NCBI RefSeq assembly: GCF_018107685.1
Contig: NZ_CP064834.1
Span: forward strand, 868,001 to 932,000
Length of the DNA: 64,000 nucleotides
DNA from: Coxiella endosymbiont of Amblyomma nuttalli
GTDB taxonomy: Bacteria > Pseudomonadota > Gammaproteobacteria > Coxiellales > Coxiellaceae
Direction: 5' to 3'
The stretch's first letter is position 1, and every line of letters begins with the position of its first letter. The notes below the pieces were generated by a model. The model was given only the letters and a program-made list of their open reading frames with translations. It ran no database searches and had not been told where the DNA came from. Position numbers and translations under genes: made by a program. This document shows positions 45,981 to 57,758 of the stretch, one piece after another.

Positions 45981-46800
45981 ATGAATAAAATGTCGGCGTA
46001 CATTATTGTTTATAATCAAATAGAAAAAATATAACTAGCCATAAAAGTGTTTTTTGGGCAGATGAAATTATCGTCGTCGATTCATATAGCATAGATAGCA
46101 CAACAAAGTTGGCTGAAATATTGGGTCGCTCGAGTAGCTCAAGTGTTCCTTACAAGGGTTTGGTGATTTGCGCAATCAAGCAATGGCAAATGACAGATAT
46201 GACTGGATATTTAGTTTAGATTCCGATGAACGCTGCACATTAAAGGTGCAACGATGAGCTTTAATCAATTATCAATTCTGATATTGACGCAACGTTAGAT
46301 GTTGATCAAGTACCAAGAAAAATTATTTTATGGGACGTTGAATCAAATATTGCAGCTGGTATCCCGATTATCGTCAACCTCAATTGTTTCGAAAAGGTAG
46401 TTTAAGTTATATCAACAATATCGTGCATGAAAATTATCGATATCAAAGCACAAAGCTAATAGGTTATTTAAAAATGCTATTTGGCAAATCCCATTTCAGA
46501 ATTTATCTGACATGATGCAAAAACTAATCGCTATTCTACTCTCGATATCGATCGGCTTGTAAAACGATACAGTAAAGTATCCATAGTTTTTAACACTTAC
46601 CCATACTATTTAGGGACATTCATCAAAGTCTATATTTTACAGAGAGATTTTTTGGATGGCTAGCCGTGGGATTTATTATTGCAATGAATCAGAGTTATGG
46701 AACGTTTTATCGGTACGCTAAATTTTATGAGAAACAAAAGTTAAATAAAAAGGATTTAGATCCTATTGATATAGTTACGTCTTATTATCCTAATAAATGA
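45981..46800 (+). pseudogene. Family 2 glycosyltransferase pseudogene (WaaE/KdtX-like)
   Basis: A dead LPS-type GT2 gene read across several frames. It opens with MNKMSAYIIVYNQIEKI, meets an in-frame TAA at 46032-46034, then shifts frame to KSVFWADEIIVVDSYSIDST, then GFGDLRNQAMANDRYDW and FSLDSDERC. The last three are the nucleotide-sugar binding and DxD-bearing segments of LPS core beta-glucosyltransferases of the WaaE/KdtX type. The C-terminal part is long and open (YINNIVHENYRYQSTKLIGY, then a membrane-adjacent stretch to the TGA at 46798). Original product would decorate the LPS core. Family is secure, exact acceptor unknown. Confidence 0.8.
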
Positions 46801-47634
46801 AATGATAGCTTGTATTTTTTTCTACAGCGTCATCTCTTAGTAAGATCTTGTGGTGTAAAATGATCGGTGATGGTTCTTTCCAGTATCTGCGGTATTTGAT
46901 TGATTTTGTCATTACTTATTTCTCACCTATAGAAAGTAAATTTTCCGTAAAAGTCGTTTCGTAGCCTCTTTATGACGAATATTGCTGATGATTAAACAAT
47001 TGAAAGGGATTAATTGTAACTTGTTATGACGACGCACAGTAGTAAATAGCGCTCTATATCACTATGGTTATATCTGTTATCCTATGGTATTATGAGGATC
47101 TGAAAGTAACATTTGCTTTTGAATAGATTGTAAATTTTAATTGTCTAGAAAATTAACTCGATCTAATTGATGAACATCAATTAGATAAGGTGTGTCTTGC
47201 TTTAATTATGGATTAAAGGATGGCACGACGATTCTTTTCAGCAAGGAAAGAACTTGAAAGAACTTGACGGTTTTCATGAAAGTATGAGTAGTTTCATGTC
47301 TCTGGTCAGAAACTGAAGTAGAAAACTCAGCTAACTCATTAAATATATTTTCCATATTCTCTAAAATTCCAACTGATCTCATATACTATCTCATATAGTA
47401 CTGGTATTTATTGCATGTATGGTTTACTTAAGGCTTTGCTCTGGATTTTCTACTAGATCACCCACTGAATGCTCCACTTATTAGAAAAATATATTTTTTC
47501 AGGCTTATCTAGAGTAGCACACTGGGCATGGTGGACATAGATCCACTCCAGAATCTCTAAAATAACATAGTCTTTAGTCGCCTAAATTGAAATGAAGAAG
47601 ACAAGAATATCTTTATATATAAGATTTTGAACAA
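46801..47634. other. Spacer downstream of the dead glycosyltransferase
   Basis: About 0.8 kb with no gene recognised. A perfect 10-bp tandem duplication lies at 47246-47265. Confidence 0.45.
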
Positions 47635-48621
47635 CTAAAATATAGAATTTGATTCACATAAGGTAGTTTCTTTTTTCATTAAACTCATCCAATCAAAATA
47701 ATGACGTAGTCCTTTTTCGAGTGTCAAGAATTCTTCTGAATAGCCGCTATTACGTAATTTAGCAATATTCGCTTGGGTGAAGCTTTGGTAAGTGCCTTTT
47801 AATTTTTCAGGAAAGGGAATATATTCAATTTTTCCCCTGGTATTCAATCTGATTAATATATTAGCTAATGTATTAAATGTTCGTGCTTTTCCAGTACCAA
47901 CGTTAAAGATACCTGATTTATCTGGGTTTCCCATGAACCATAAGTTAATTTTGATAACGTCTTCTATCGAAACGAAATCCCGCAACTGTTCACCATCGGA
48001 GTAACCGTGGGAACCCTTAAACAATTTGACAATTCCTGTTTCTCGTAACTGATTCATTAAATGAAAAGCCATACTGGCCATAGAACCTTTATGCTGTTCG
48101 TGCGGACCATATACATTAAAGTAACGTAATCCGACTACTTGAGAATTAATCTGCTTACGTTGCTGTAAATAATATTGGTCGAAGATCCATCTTGAATACC
48201 CATAAACATTTAAAGGAATTTCATTATCACTAGTTTCTTCAAATTGATGATTATTGCCGTAGACGGCAGCACTGGAAGCGTAAATAAAAGGAATCTTTCT
48301 TTTTGTACAAAAATACAATAGATGCTTAGAATATTCGTAATGATTACGTATCATATATCGACCGTTCCATTCTGTGGTTATTGAACAAGAGCCTTCATGA
48401 AACACTGCTTCAATAGAATGTGCAAACGCTTGGCCCGCTATAACTCGACTTAAAAAGTCTTCATAATCCAGATAATCTGCATATTTAGCAACAGCCAAAT
48501 TTTGAAATTTTCTTCCATTCGTTAAATCATCAACAGCAATGATATTTGTCAGACTCATTTTATTAAGACCTTTAAGTAAATTACTCCCAATAAATCCTGC
48601 TGCACCCGTCACAATAATCAC
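47635..48621 (-). CDS. hldD: ADP-L-glycero-D-manno-heptose 6-epimerase HldD
   Basis: A 328-residue extended short-chain dehydrogenase making the L,D-heptose precursor of the LPS inner core. The Rossmann motif GAAGFIGSNL is at the N-terminus, followed by YASSAAVYG, the catalytic YGYSR segment, LRYFNVYGPHEQHKGSMAS and RDFVSIEDV. The normal catalytic pair is tyrosine and lysine (YGYSK); here the lysine is arginine (R144, codon at 48190-48192), one base from lysine. The lysine in HKGSMAS, also implicated in catalysis, is kept. Overlaps hldE by ATGA. Confidence 0.94.
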   Translation of the reverse strand: MIIVTGAAGFIGSNLLKGLNKMSLTNIIAVDDLTNGRKFQNLAVAKYADYLDYEDFLSRVIAGQAFAHSIEAVFHEGSCSITTEWNGRYMIRNHYEYSKHLLYFCTKRKIPFIYASSAAVYGNNHQFEETSDNEIPLNVYGYSRWIFDQYYLQQRKQINSQVVGLRYFNVYGPHEQHKGSMASMAFHLMNQLRETGIVKLFKGSHGYSDGEQLRDFVSIEDVIKINLWFMGNPDKSGIFNVGTGKARTFNTLANILIRLNTRGKIEYIPFPEKLKGTYQSFTQANIAKLRNSGYSEEFLTLEKGLRHYFDWMSLMKKETTLCESNSIF

Positions 48622-50054
48622 GATATCACTCTTCTAACCTTTTCAATTAATCTTGATGTTGAAAACCCTTTTTTGAGGGGAATAGTCAATACCCGTCCGC
48701 CGTTTTTAATCACTATATCAGCACCTGCAATTTTATCAAGTTGATAATCTCCACCTTTGACTAAAATATCAGGAAGCACTTTTGCAATTAAACGAGCAGG
48801 AGTGTCCTCCGAAAAAGGTATAACCCAATCCACTGCACGTAAACCAGCTAAAACTTCCATTCGTGCGTGCAAGGCATTTAAAGGCCGTTTTCCTCCTTTC
48901 AAATGAGTAACCGATTGATCATTATTCACAGCAACTATTAAACGATCACCCATCACTTTAGCAGCTTCTAGATAGTGAACATGACCTGCATGCAACACAT
49001 CAAAACAACCATTAGTCATTACTATGGTTTCTCTGTGTGCACGTGCATTTGCAACAACCAATAACAACTCTTTTTCTGTCAATACACCAACATGCAAACC
49101 AGCAATTTGATACAAGGCGCGTTGCAACTCTGGCACGGTGATTGTTGCAGTCCCGAGCTTGCGAACTACCAATCCTGCTGCTATATTAGCCAACGTCACT
49201 GCTTGCACCCAATCACAGCCTGCCGCTAGTGAGGCTGCTATGACTGAGATCACGGTATCACCTGCTCCAGTCACATCGTACACTTCTCGGGTATATGCCG
49301 TTAAATTAACGGCTGCTTTGTCTTTCTGGATTAAAAGCATTCCATGCGTGCCACGTGTAATGAGGATAGCTTCAAAATGGTGTCGTTGAATAAGGACACG
49401 CGCTTTAGACTCAATTTCTTGTTCTGTTTTACAACAACCTGTCACTGCTTCAAATTCTTTTAAATTAGGCGTTAAAAGAGTAGCTCCCTCATAGCGAGTG
49501 AAATCAGTAGCTTTTGGATCAACCAATACAGGTAATCCTTTGTTACGAGCTTCTTTAATAAGAGTTGAAGCATTATTAAGTGTGCCTTTATTGTAATCTG
49601 ATAAAACTACCACTTGAGCGTTGGACAGCGCCTCCCGGTATCGAATCATTAAAGATGTATCACGATAGTTCTTTATACGTTTTTCAAAGTCCAAACGTAA
49701 AAGCTGTTGATTTTGAACAAGAATCCGTAATTTGATCACTGTGGAATAATTTGGTACATGATGGAAACGACAATCAATAGAGTGTGTAGCAAGCAGGGAC
49801 TTCAGTTCTTTAGCTTCCCCGTCATCTCCTACCAAGCCCATCAACACTACTGACGTGCCTAGCGCTCCCACATTCAAAGCCACGTTCGCAGCACCCCCTG
49901 GTCGGTCTTCACTATTACTCACATCTACTACAGGGACAGGTGCTTCAGGAGAAATTTGTCTTACTTGACCATACCAATAGCGGTCAATCATTAAATCACC
50001 ATAAACCACAACGCGTGTATTTTCGTAGGGAGGAATATCAATTTTAGCTGTCAT
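48618..50054 (-). CDS. hldE: Bifunctional heptose kinase/adenylyltransferase HldE
   Basis: About 478 residues. N-terminal PfkB-type kinase (VVYGDLMIDRYWYG, PGGAANVALN, and the TGAGDTVISV catalytic loop) phosphorylates heptose 7-phosphate; the C-terminal nucleotidyltransferase (MTNGCFDVLHAGHVHYLEA, VKGGDYQLD) makes ADP-heptose. Both active-site motifs look intact. The ATG MTAKIDIP was chosen over an in-frame start nine codons earlier to match family length. Coupled to hldD. Depends on a heptose 7-phosphate source, possibly the DiaA/GmhA-like protein at 4898. Confidence 0.97.
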   Translation of the reverse strand: MTAKIDIPPYENTRVVVYGDLMIDRYWYGQVRQISPEAPVPVVDVSNSEDRPGGAANVALNVGALGTSVVLMGLVGDDGEAKELKSLLATHSIDCRFHHVPNYSTVIKLRILVQNQQLLRLDFEKRIKNYRDTSLMIRYREALSNAQVVVLSDYNKGTLNNASTLIKEARNKGLPVLVDPKATDFTRYEGATLLTPNLKEFEAVTGCCKTEQEIESKARVLIQRHHFEAILITRGTHGMLLIQKDKAAVNLTAYTREVYDVTGAGDTVISVIAASLAAGCDWVQAVTLANIAAGLVVRKLGTATITVPELQRALYQIAGLHVGVLTEKELLLVVANARAHRETIVMTNGCFDVLHAGHVHYLEAAKVMGDRLIVAVNNDQSVTHLKGGKRPLNALHARMEVLAGLRAVDWVIPFSEDTPARLIAKVLPDILVKGGDYQLDKIAGADIVIKNGGRVLTIPLKKGFSTSRLIEKVRRVIS

Positions 50055-51322
50055 CGCCGTGTGGTCCCTTGAAGGGCACATTTACCTCCATTTTAAAGCA
50101 GTACTATTATGCGCAGAATCATTTAAACAAGCAATGTGCGGAGGTCTGGATGAAATCACTTACTAATCTCCACATTGATTTTTCCAGTATTTGTACACCA
50201 ACTTTTAGAAGCTTGCTTAAAAAGCTCAATCTATTGCGTAGATAAAATGGAAACAATATAGAAAAGAACTAATAAATCCAAAAAATTTTAGTGTGTAAAA
50301 AATACAACTACATAATTTCCGAACTCATAAATATTCTAAATACTGGTACTACTGGGTTGCTATAAATGACTGTCCTAATATACTATCTTAAACCAAAATT
50401 AATGCTTTAAGAAGCATGATGGTGAAAGCTATCTATTTTCAACTAAATTTATTTCACTAAAATATTTTTACAACCATCCATTATCTTTTCATGTTGTCTT
50501 GATAGTCTCTGTACATCTCATCGATAGAGAGTAACTTGAATGATCTATCAAGTTCTTCATTAGCTTTCTTTTCAAAAAACACACCAAGTCTCTAAACAAG
50601 TTTTTCTAAATAAATCTTAGAAACTAACTTTGAAAGTTTTCATAAGGTATCTTCAAAACGAATCACGTACCCGACTGTTCTGTATGGAATCCATATGATT
50701 CTATATGTTGAATAGTATTTATTTTCTTGGAAAATATTTTTCTTGATCTCATCTACATCTTTCACATACAAAAAACTATTTTTTTCTCTCTTCTCTCTAA
50801 CTAATTAAACTAAACCCTACCAATTAAGACAATCCCCTTACAGTCCACTTATATACAGTCGTACTACGTAAAACTATCATGGTGGTAACGCGACTGCTCA
50901 GGATAGTATGAAATAAACATAAATACTCAGTAGTCGTATTTTACCGTCTGTTTGTGAAAAGGGATTGTGCTGTTTTATCTTATGATCCATGAATGTTTCT
51001 ATTCTCAAATTTCTTTAACTCACAATTTCCAATTGTGTACTTAAGATTAACTGTTAAGATCAGTCATGTTGATAGGTGCTTTATAAACCTTATCTATTAT
51101 CCCATTGAAGCGAGAACTATTACTTTGTTAAGCTTGAAACAATTTAAGGCTAAAGATCAGCGAGAAACGATTATAGATTATAAACAAACTGTCAGTAGGA
51201 TATAGTTGAGAATCATTGAACAACATTTATTGATTACCTTCTTGCAATTTTAAGTACATACTCAATTATGTCTTTTACGTCAAATAAATTTTTTGGTGAA
51301 TAGACTGCTAAAACAACCACTA
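50055..51322. other. Spacer between hldE and pyrG, with a possible coding relic
   Basis: About 1.3 kb without an intact gene. Minus-strand reading of about 50610-50495 gives an uninterrupted protein-like piece (GVFFEKKANEELDRSF, then LLSIDEMYRDYQDNMKR) flanked by stops, suggesting the remains of a gene I could not identify. An open frame at 50993-51205 shows no family features. Confidence 0.4.
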
Positions 51323-53541
<2,219 letters not shown>

Positions 53542-54108
53542 TTATGCTACCGGTAAAGTTACGCCTCGCTGGCCTTGATATTTTCCGCTACGATCTTTGT
53601 AGGAAATGTCGCAAATTTCATTAGACTCAAGAAATAACATCTGCGCCACACCTTCGTAAGCGTAAAGTTTAGCAGGTAGATTTGTCGAGTTAGAGAATTC
53701 TAATGTAACATGGCCTTCCCATTCAGGTTCTAAAGGCGTCACATTAACAATAATCCCACAACGTGCATAGGTAGATTTACCTACGCAAACAGTTAATATA
53801 TTGCGTGGTATTTTAAAATATTCAACTGTATATGCCAGCACAAATGAATTTGGTGGGATAATACAAACATCAACTTTTAAATCAATAAACCCTCTAGGAT
53901 CAAAATTTTTAGGATCTACGATAGCAGTATGGATGTTAGTGAAAATTTTGAATTCGTTAGCGCAACGGACATCATAACCGTAACTTGATGTTCCGTAAGA
54001 AATCACTTTTCCTAAAGACGTCTGACAGACTTGTTTTGGTTCAAATGGACTAATCATCCCTTGGGATTCAGCCATACGACGAATCCATTTATCGGGTTTA
54101 ATCGACAT
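53542..54108 (-). CDS. dcd: dCTP deaminase
   Basis: A 188-residue trimeric enzyme converting dCTP to dUTP for thymidylate synthesis. Visible are [43 protein letters not shown] with the catalytic glutamate, and [11 protein letters not shown]. Overlaps the mrp stop by one base (TAATG), so translationally coupled. Confidence 0.96.
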   Translation of the reverse strand: MSIKPDKWIRRMAESQGMISPFEPKQVCQTSLGKVISYGTSSYGYDVRCANEFKIFTNIHTAIVDPKNFDPRGFIDLKVDVCIIPPNSFVLAYTVEYFKIPRNILTVCVGKSTYARCGIIVNVTPLEPEWEGHVTLEFSNSTNLPAKLYAYEGVAQMLFLESNEICDISYKDRSGKYQGQRGVTLPVA

Positions 54109-54992
54109 TACTTCGTTCCCTCCACGACAATGTCTGGAAATTTTATGGCATAATTGATTGGCTGTAATGATAATTGCTCGACTAAAGCGAAAGCGATTTC
54201 GCGATAATAGTTTGCCAACAAACTTGTTGGATCAGAAAAGATAATTGGAGTTCCAGCATCAGTATTTTTTCGAATCATACCATTTAAAGGGATTTGACCT
54301 AATAAAGGGATATGATTTTCAGTCGCCATCAACTTACCACCACCACTTCCGAAAATAGCGTCCTCCTGTCCACAGTGGGGACAAACATAGATAGCCATAT
54401 TTTCGATGATGCCTAAAACCGTAATACCCAATTTTTTAAACATGGAGAGTGCTTTTCCGGCATCTAATAAGGAAACGTCTTGAGGCGTGGTAACTATTAC
54501 GGCACCTGCTATTGGCACTCTTTTCGCCAACGTTAGAGGAGCATCTCCAGTACCAGGAGGTAAATCAAGAATTAGAAAATCGAGATCCTTCCATAGTGTA
54601 TCATAAAGTAATTGTTGTAATGCTTGACTCACCATCGGCCCTCGCCAGATCATCGGTGTTTTTGGATTAATAAGGTAGCCAATGGAACTGGACTGAATAC
54701 CATATTTCCTAATTGGAATCAATTTTTTATTGGACTGTATTTCAAACTTTTCTCGAATTCCAAGCATGAGTGGCTGATTTGGTCCATGAATATCCGCATC
54801 TAACAGACCTACTTGAGCACCCGCCCCGCTGAGTGCCAAAGCAAGATTAACTGCCGTCGTTGACTTCCCAACACCACCTTTACCAGAAGCCACCGTAATA
54901 ATATTTTTAATCTCCTGTATGCCTTTTTGACCTGCTTGGACAGCATGCGCACTAATAGCTCGTCGTCTTAGTTTTTCTAGAATGGATTCCAT
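54108..54992 (-). CDS. mrp: Mrp/ApbC iron-sulfur carrier ATPase
   Basis: A 294-residue P-loop ATPase that carries [4Fe-4S] clusters to apoproteins. Deviant Walker [11 protein letters not shown] near residue 36, [21 protein letters not shown], and the cluster-binding CPHC motif (IYVCPHCGQ). The N-terminal MIP18-like domain is reduced to about 30 residues. Operon with dcd. Confidence 0.95.
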   Translation of the reverse strand: MESILEKLRRRAISAHAVQAGQKGIQEIKNIITVASGKGGVGKSTTAVNLALALSGAGAQVGLLDADIHGPNQPLMLGIREKFEIQSNKKLIPIRKYGIQSSSIGYLINPKTPMIWRGPMVSQALQQLLYDTLWKDLDFLILDLPPGTGDAPLTLAKRVPIAGAVIVTTPQDVSLLDAGKALSMFKKLGITVLGIIENMAIYVCPHCGQEDAIFGSGGGKLMATENHIPLLGQIPLNGMIRKNTDAGTPIIFSDPTSLLANYYREIAFALVEQLSLQPINYAIKFPDIVVEGTK

Positions 54993-55513
54993 GAGTCGAA
55001 TTTTATCATACTTTATTATTTTTTATCTCTCTTTCTAGCGCAGTTATATTCCTGAATAGGAAAATTTTCTGCCGACTTCCTGGAAATAATTTTCCCCTAT
55101 GTTCTAATTTAGTTAAACTTGAATTCTACGGAAAAAGTTAATGTCAACATATAATACGTTACATTTTAAAAAGAAAATGCAGTTTATCTCTTCGAGATTC
55201 GAAGTGATTTTTTATTGTACAAAATATGATCATATCAGTTCATTATCTGAATAAATTTAAAAAAGCGAAAGCTATCAGTTTGAAGTAGAACACATTTAAT
55301 ATGTGGTGAGGTATTTTTTGATGTTTGTTCTGCACCACTATTTTTGTTAGATAGTTATAGCTTGCAGTAAAAGATCCTAACCACCACTTTGATTGCCCTA
55401 TTTTTCATTATCTGCATAAATAAACATTAATGCGATTTTTTAATTCCTTCATTTCCGGTAAAGTTAATTAAACTTTAGGTAAAGTTAATTAAAATTTAAC
55501 AAAGGAATAATTA
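54993..55513. other. Divergent spacer between mrp and glmS
   Basis: About 0.5 kb with no gene. Just before glmS lies a 21-bp tandem duplication with one mismatch (55457-55498), possibly altering its leader. No clear promoter pair could be chosen. Confidence 0.5.
55457..55498. repeat. 21-bp tandem duplication in the glmS leader
   Basis: Units 55457-55477 and 55478-55498 are identical at 20 of 21 positions and end 15 bases before the glmS start, next to its AAAGGA ribosome-binding site. Confidence 0.85.
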
Positions 55514-57340
55514 ATGTGTGGCATTATGGGAGCCGTCGCTAAACGTCCTGTGGCTGATATTCTACTCCAAGGACTGATACGTCTGGAGTATCGCGGCTAT
55601 GATTCAGCAGGGATCGCTATTTTACACCCCCAAACCTCGAAAATTCAACGTATTCGGGCTAAAGGGAAGGTTTCCGTTCTTGCAGAAAAACTTAAAAAAA
55701 AGCATCTACAAGGTCACATAGGTATTTCACATACGCGCTGGGCGACTCATGGAAAACCGACAGAAAATAACGCACACCCTCATTGTTCTGAAAATAGCAT
55801 TGCTATTGTGCACAATGGTATTATCGAAAATCATGAGGCACTTCGACAAAAACTTTTAAAACTCGGATATCAATTTAAAACTGAAACCGATACTGAAGTT
55901 ATTGTGCATTTGATCCGTCACTACAGCAAAAAGAAAAAAGAATTATTGTTCGCCGTCAAACACTCTGTCCAAAAACTGGTGGGCTCGTATGCCCTAGGCA
56001 TTATTTCAGTGAATGAACCTCGCATTCTATATGCAACTCGTCGTGGTAGTCCTCTCATCATCGGCTTAGGAATTAGTGAGCAATTTATTGCCTCAGATCT
56101 AGCTGCATTATTGTCGGTAGCACAACGTTTTATTTACCTAGAAGAAGGTGACATCGCTAAGATCGGCACTAATTCGGTGACTATTTATAATGATTCTGGA
56201 AAATCGGTTAAACGAACTGCACATAACATCAAAATTAATTATGAGATTATGAAAAAAGGTAAATTTCGCCACTACATGAAAAAAGAAATTTTTGAACAAC
56301 CTCAAGGGGCGCTAAATACTGTTGCTTGGCATTTAATTAATAATCGCATTAACCCCAAAAGCATGGGTGATAAAGCTGAATCTATATTTAAAAATATAAA
56401 ACGCTTACAGCTCGTGGCGTGTGGAACCAGCTATCACGCTGCGCTTGTTGGACGTTATTGGTTGGAATCGTTAGCAGATATCCCCTGCCAAGTAGAAATT
56501 GCAAGTGAACATCGCTATCGAAAAGGTGTCGTTGAATCTAATACCTTGTTTATCGCTTTATCTCAATCGGGTGAAACGGCTGATACACTTGCGGCATTGC
56601 GACAAGCAAAAAAGTTAGGGTATGCGGCAACTTTGGGTATTTGTAATGTTCCGACAAGTTCGATCGTACGAGAGGCGGATTTGGTTTTTCTTACACAGGC
56701 TGGGATTGAAATCGGTGTTGCTGCAACGAAAACGTTTACGACACAGCTAGTCTCGTTGTTATTATTAGCAGCGCTTCTGCGACGGAAAGAAAATGATTAT
56801 GGAAATATCATAAAACATCTACAAAGCTTGCCAAGTTTACTTCAAAAAACTTTAGCGTTAAATACCTCAATTAAACGATTGTCCAGACGTTTTATTAATA
56901 AAGAACACGCTTTGCTTCTGGGTCGTGGTGCACTTTTTCCTATTGCTTTAGAAGGTGCATTAAAATTAAAAGAAATTTCTTATATGCATGCCGAAGCATA
57001 TCCAGCGGGGGAGTTAAAGCACGGACCTCTTGCACTTGTCGATAAAGGTATGCCAGTTATTGTTATTGCACCCAATGATCATTTAATTGAAAAATTGAAA
57101 TCCAACATACAGGAAGTCCAAGTGAGGGGTGGAGAATTATTTATATTTTTAGATGAAAAAGTACGTTGGCAGTTAAAAAATCACTATAGCTCAGCCATAA
57201 GAATGCCTACCATGTCTAACGTGATTGCACCAATTGTCTATACAATTCCTCTACAATTATTAGCCTATCATATAGCTATTTTGAAAAAAATCGACGTCGA
57301 CCAGCCACGCAATTTAGCAAAATCGGTTACGGTAGAATAA
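55514..57340 (+). CDS. glmS: Glucosamine-fructose-6-phosphate aminotransferase
   Basis: A 608-residue enzyme making glucosamine 6-phosphate, the entry to peptidoglycan and lipid A. Nucleophile cysteine at position 2 (MCGIMGAV), RGYDSAGIA, and HTRWATHGKP in the glutaminase domain; two SIS domains with CGTSYHAALV, ALSQSGETADT and, near the C-terminus, KELSYM-like KEISYMHAEAYPAGELKHGPLALV. Ends in AKSVTVE as usual. An AAAGGA site precedes the ATG. All key residues kept. Confidence 0.98.
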   Translation: MCGIMGAVAKRPVADILLQGLIRLEYRGYDSAGIAILHPQTSKIQRIRAKGKVSVLAEKLKKKHLQGHIGISHTRWATHGKPTENNAHPHCSENSIAIVHNGIIENHEALRQKLLKLGYQFKTETDTEVIVHLIRHYSKKKKELLFAVKHSVQKLVGSYALGIISVNEPRILYATRRGSPLIIGLGISEQFIASDLAALLSVAQRFIYLEEGDIAKIGTNSVTIYNDSGKSVKRTAHNIKINYEIMKKGKFRHYMKKEIFEQPQGALNTVAWHLINNRINPKSMGDKAESIFKNIKRLQLVACGTSYHAALVGRYWLESLADIPCQVEIASEHRYRKGVVESNTLFIALSQSGETADTLAALRQAKKLGYAATLGICNVPTSSIVREADLVFLTQAGIEIGVAATKTFTTQLVSLLLLAALLRRKENDYGNIIKHLQSLPSLLQKTLALNTSIKRLSRRFINKEHALLLGRGALFPIALEGALKLKEISYMHAEAYPAGELKHGPLALVDKGMPVIVIAPNDHLIEKLKSNIQEVQVRGGELFIFLDEKVRWQLKNHYSSAIRMPTMSNVIAPIVYTIPLQLLAYHIAILKKIDVDQPRNLAKSVTVE

Positions 57341-57758
57341 GAAGAGCAACTTGAATTCTGAGTAACATTTTATCCTTGAAATTTAGCTGCGCATGTTCTA
57401 TTTTTAAGTAAAAATAATTTGCATACTATTTACTACAACGTAATGACTCAAATTACTAACCAGTGACCAAGATTGATAGACTTTTACAGAAACATCAATA
57501 AGTGAATACGGCTCCAACTAGAAAAAGTAGTATTTTCATATGAACATGGATATAATGAGTTAGCTTCTTTGGCGTCTGGTGCGTAAAGAAAAATTTTTCT
57601 GTTATTCCGTTTAACTTTCACATGTAATCTTCGATCTATCCACAATTACATCACCAGTTTCAATGGACTTTATACTTTTTTAATTGTACGAAAGAATGAC
57701 GAAATAATATAAACTTCATTAGGATTTTGAATATCAAAATTGACAATTCCAAAAAACT
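57341..57758. other. Convergent spacer between glmS and polA
   Basis: About 0.4 kb; no clear terminator hairpin or gene found. Confidence 0.45.
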
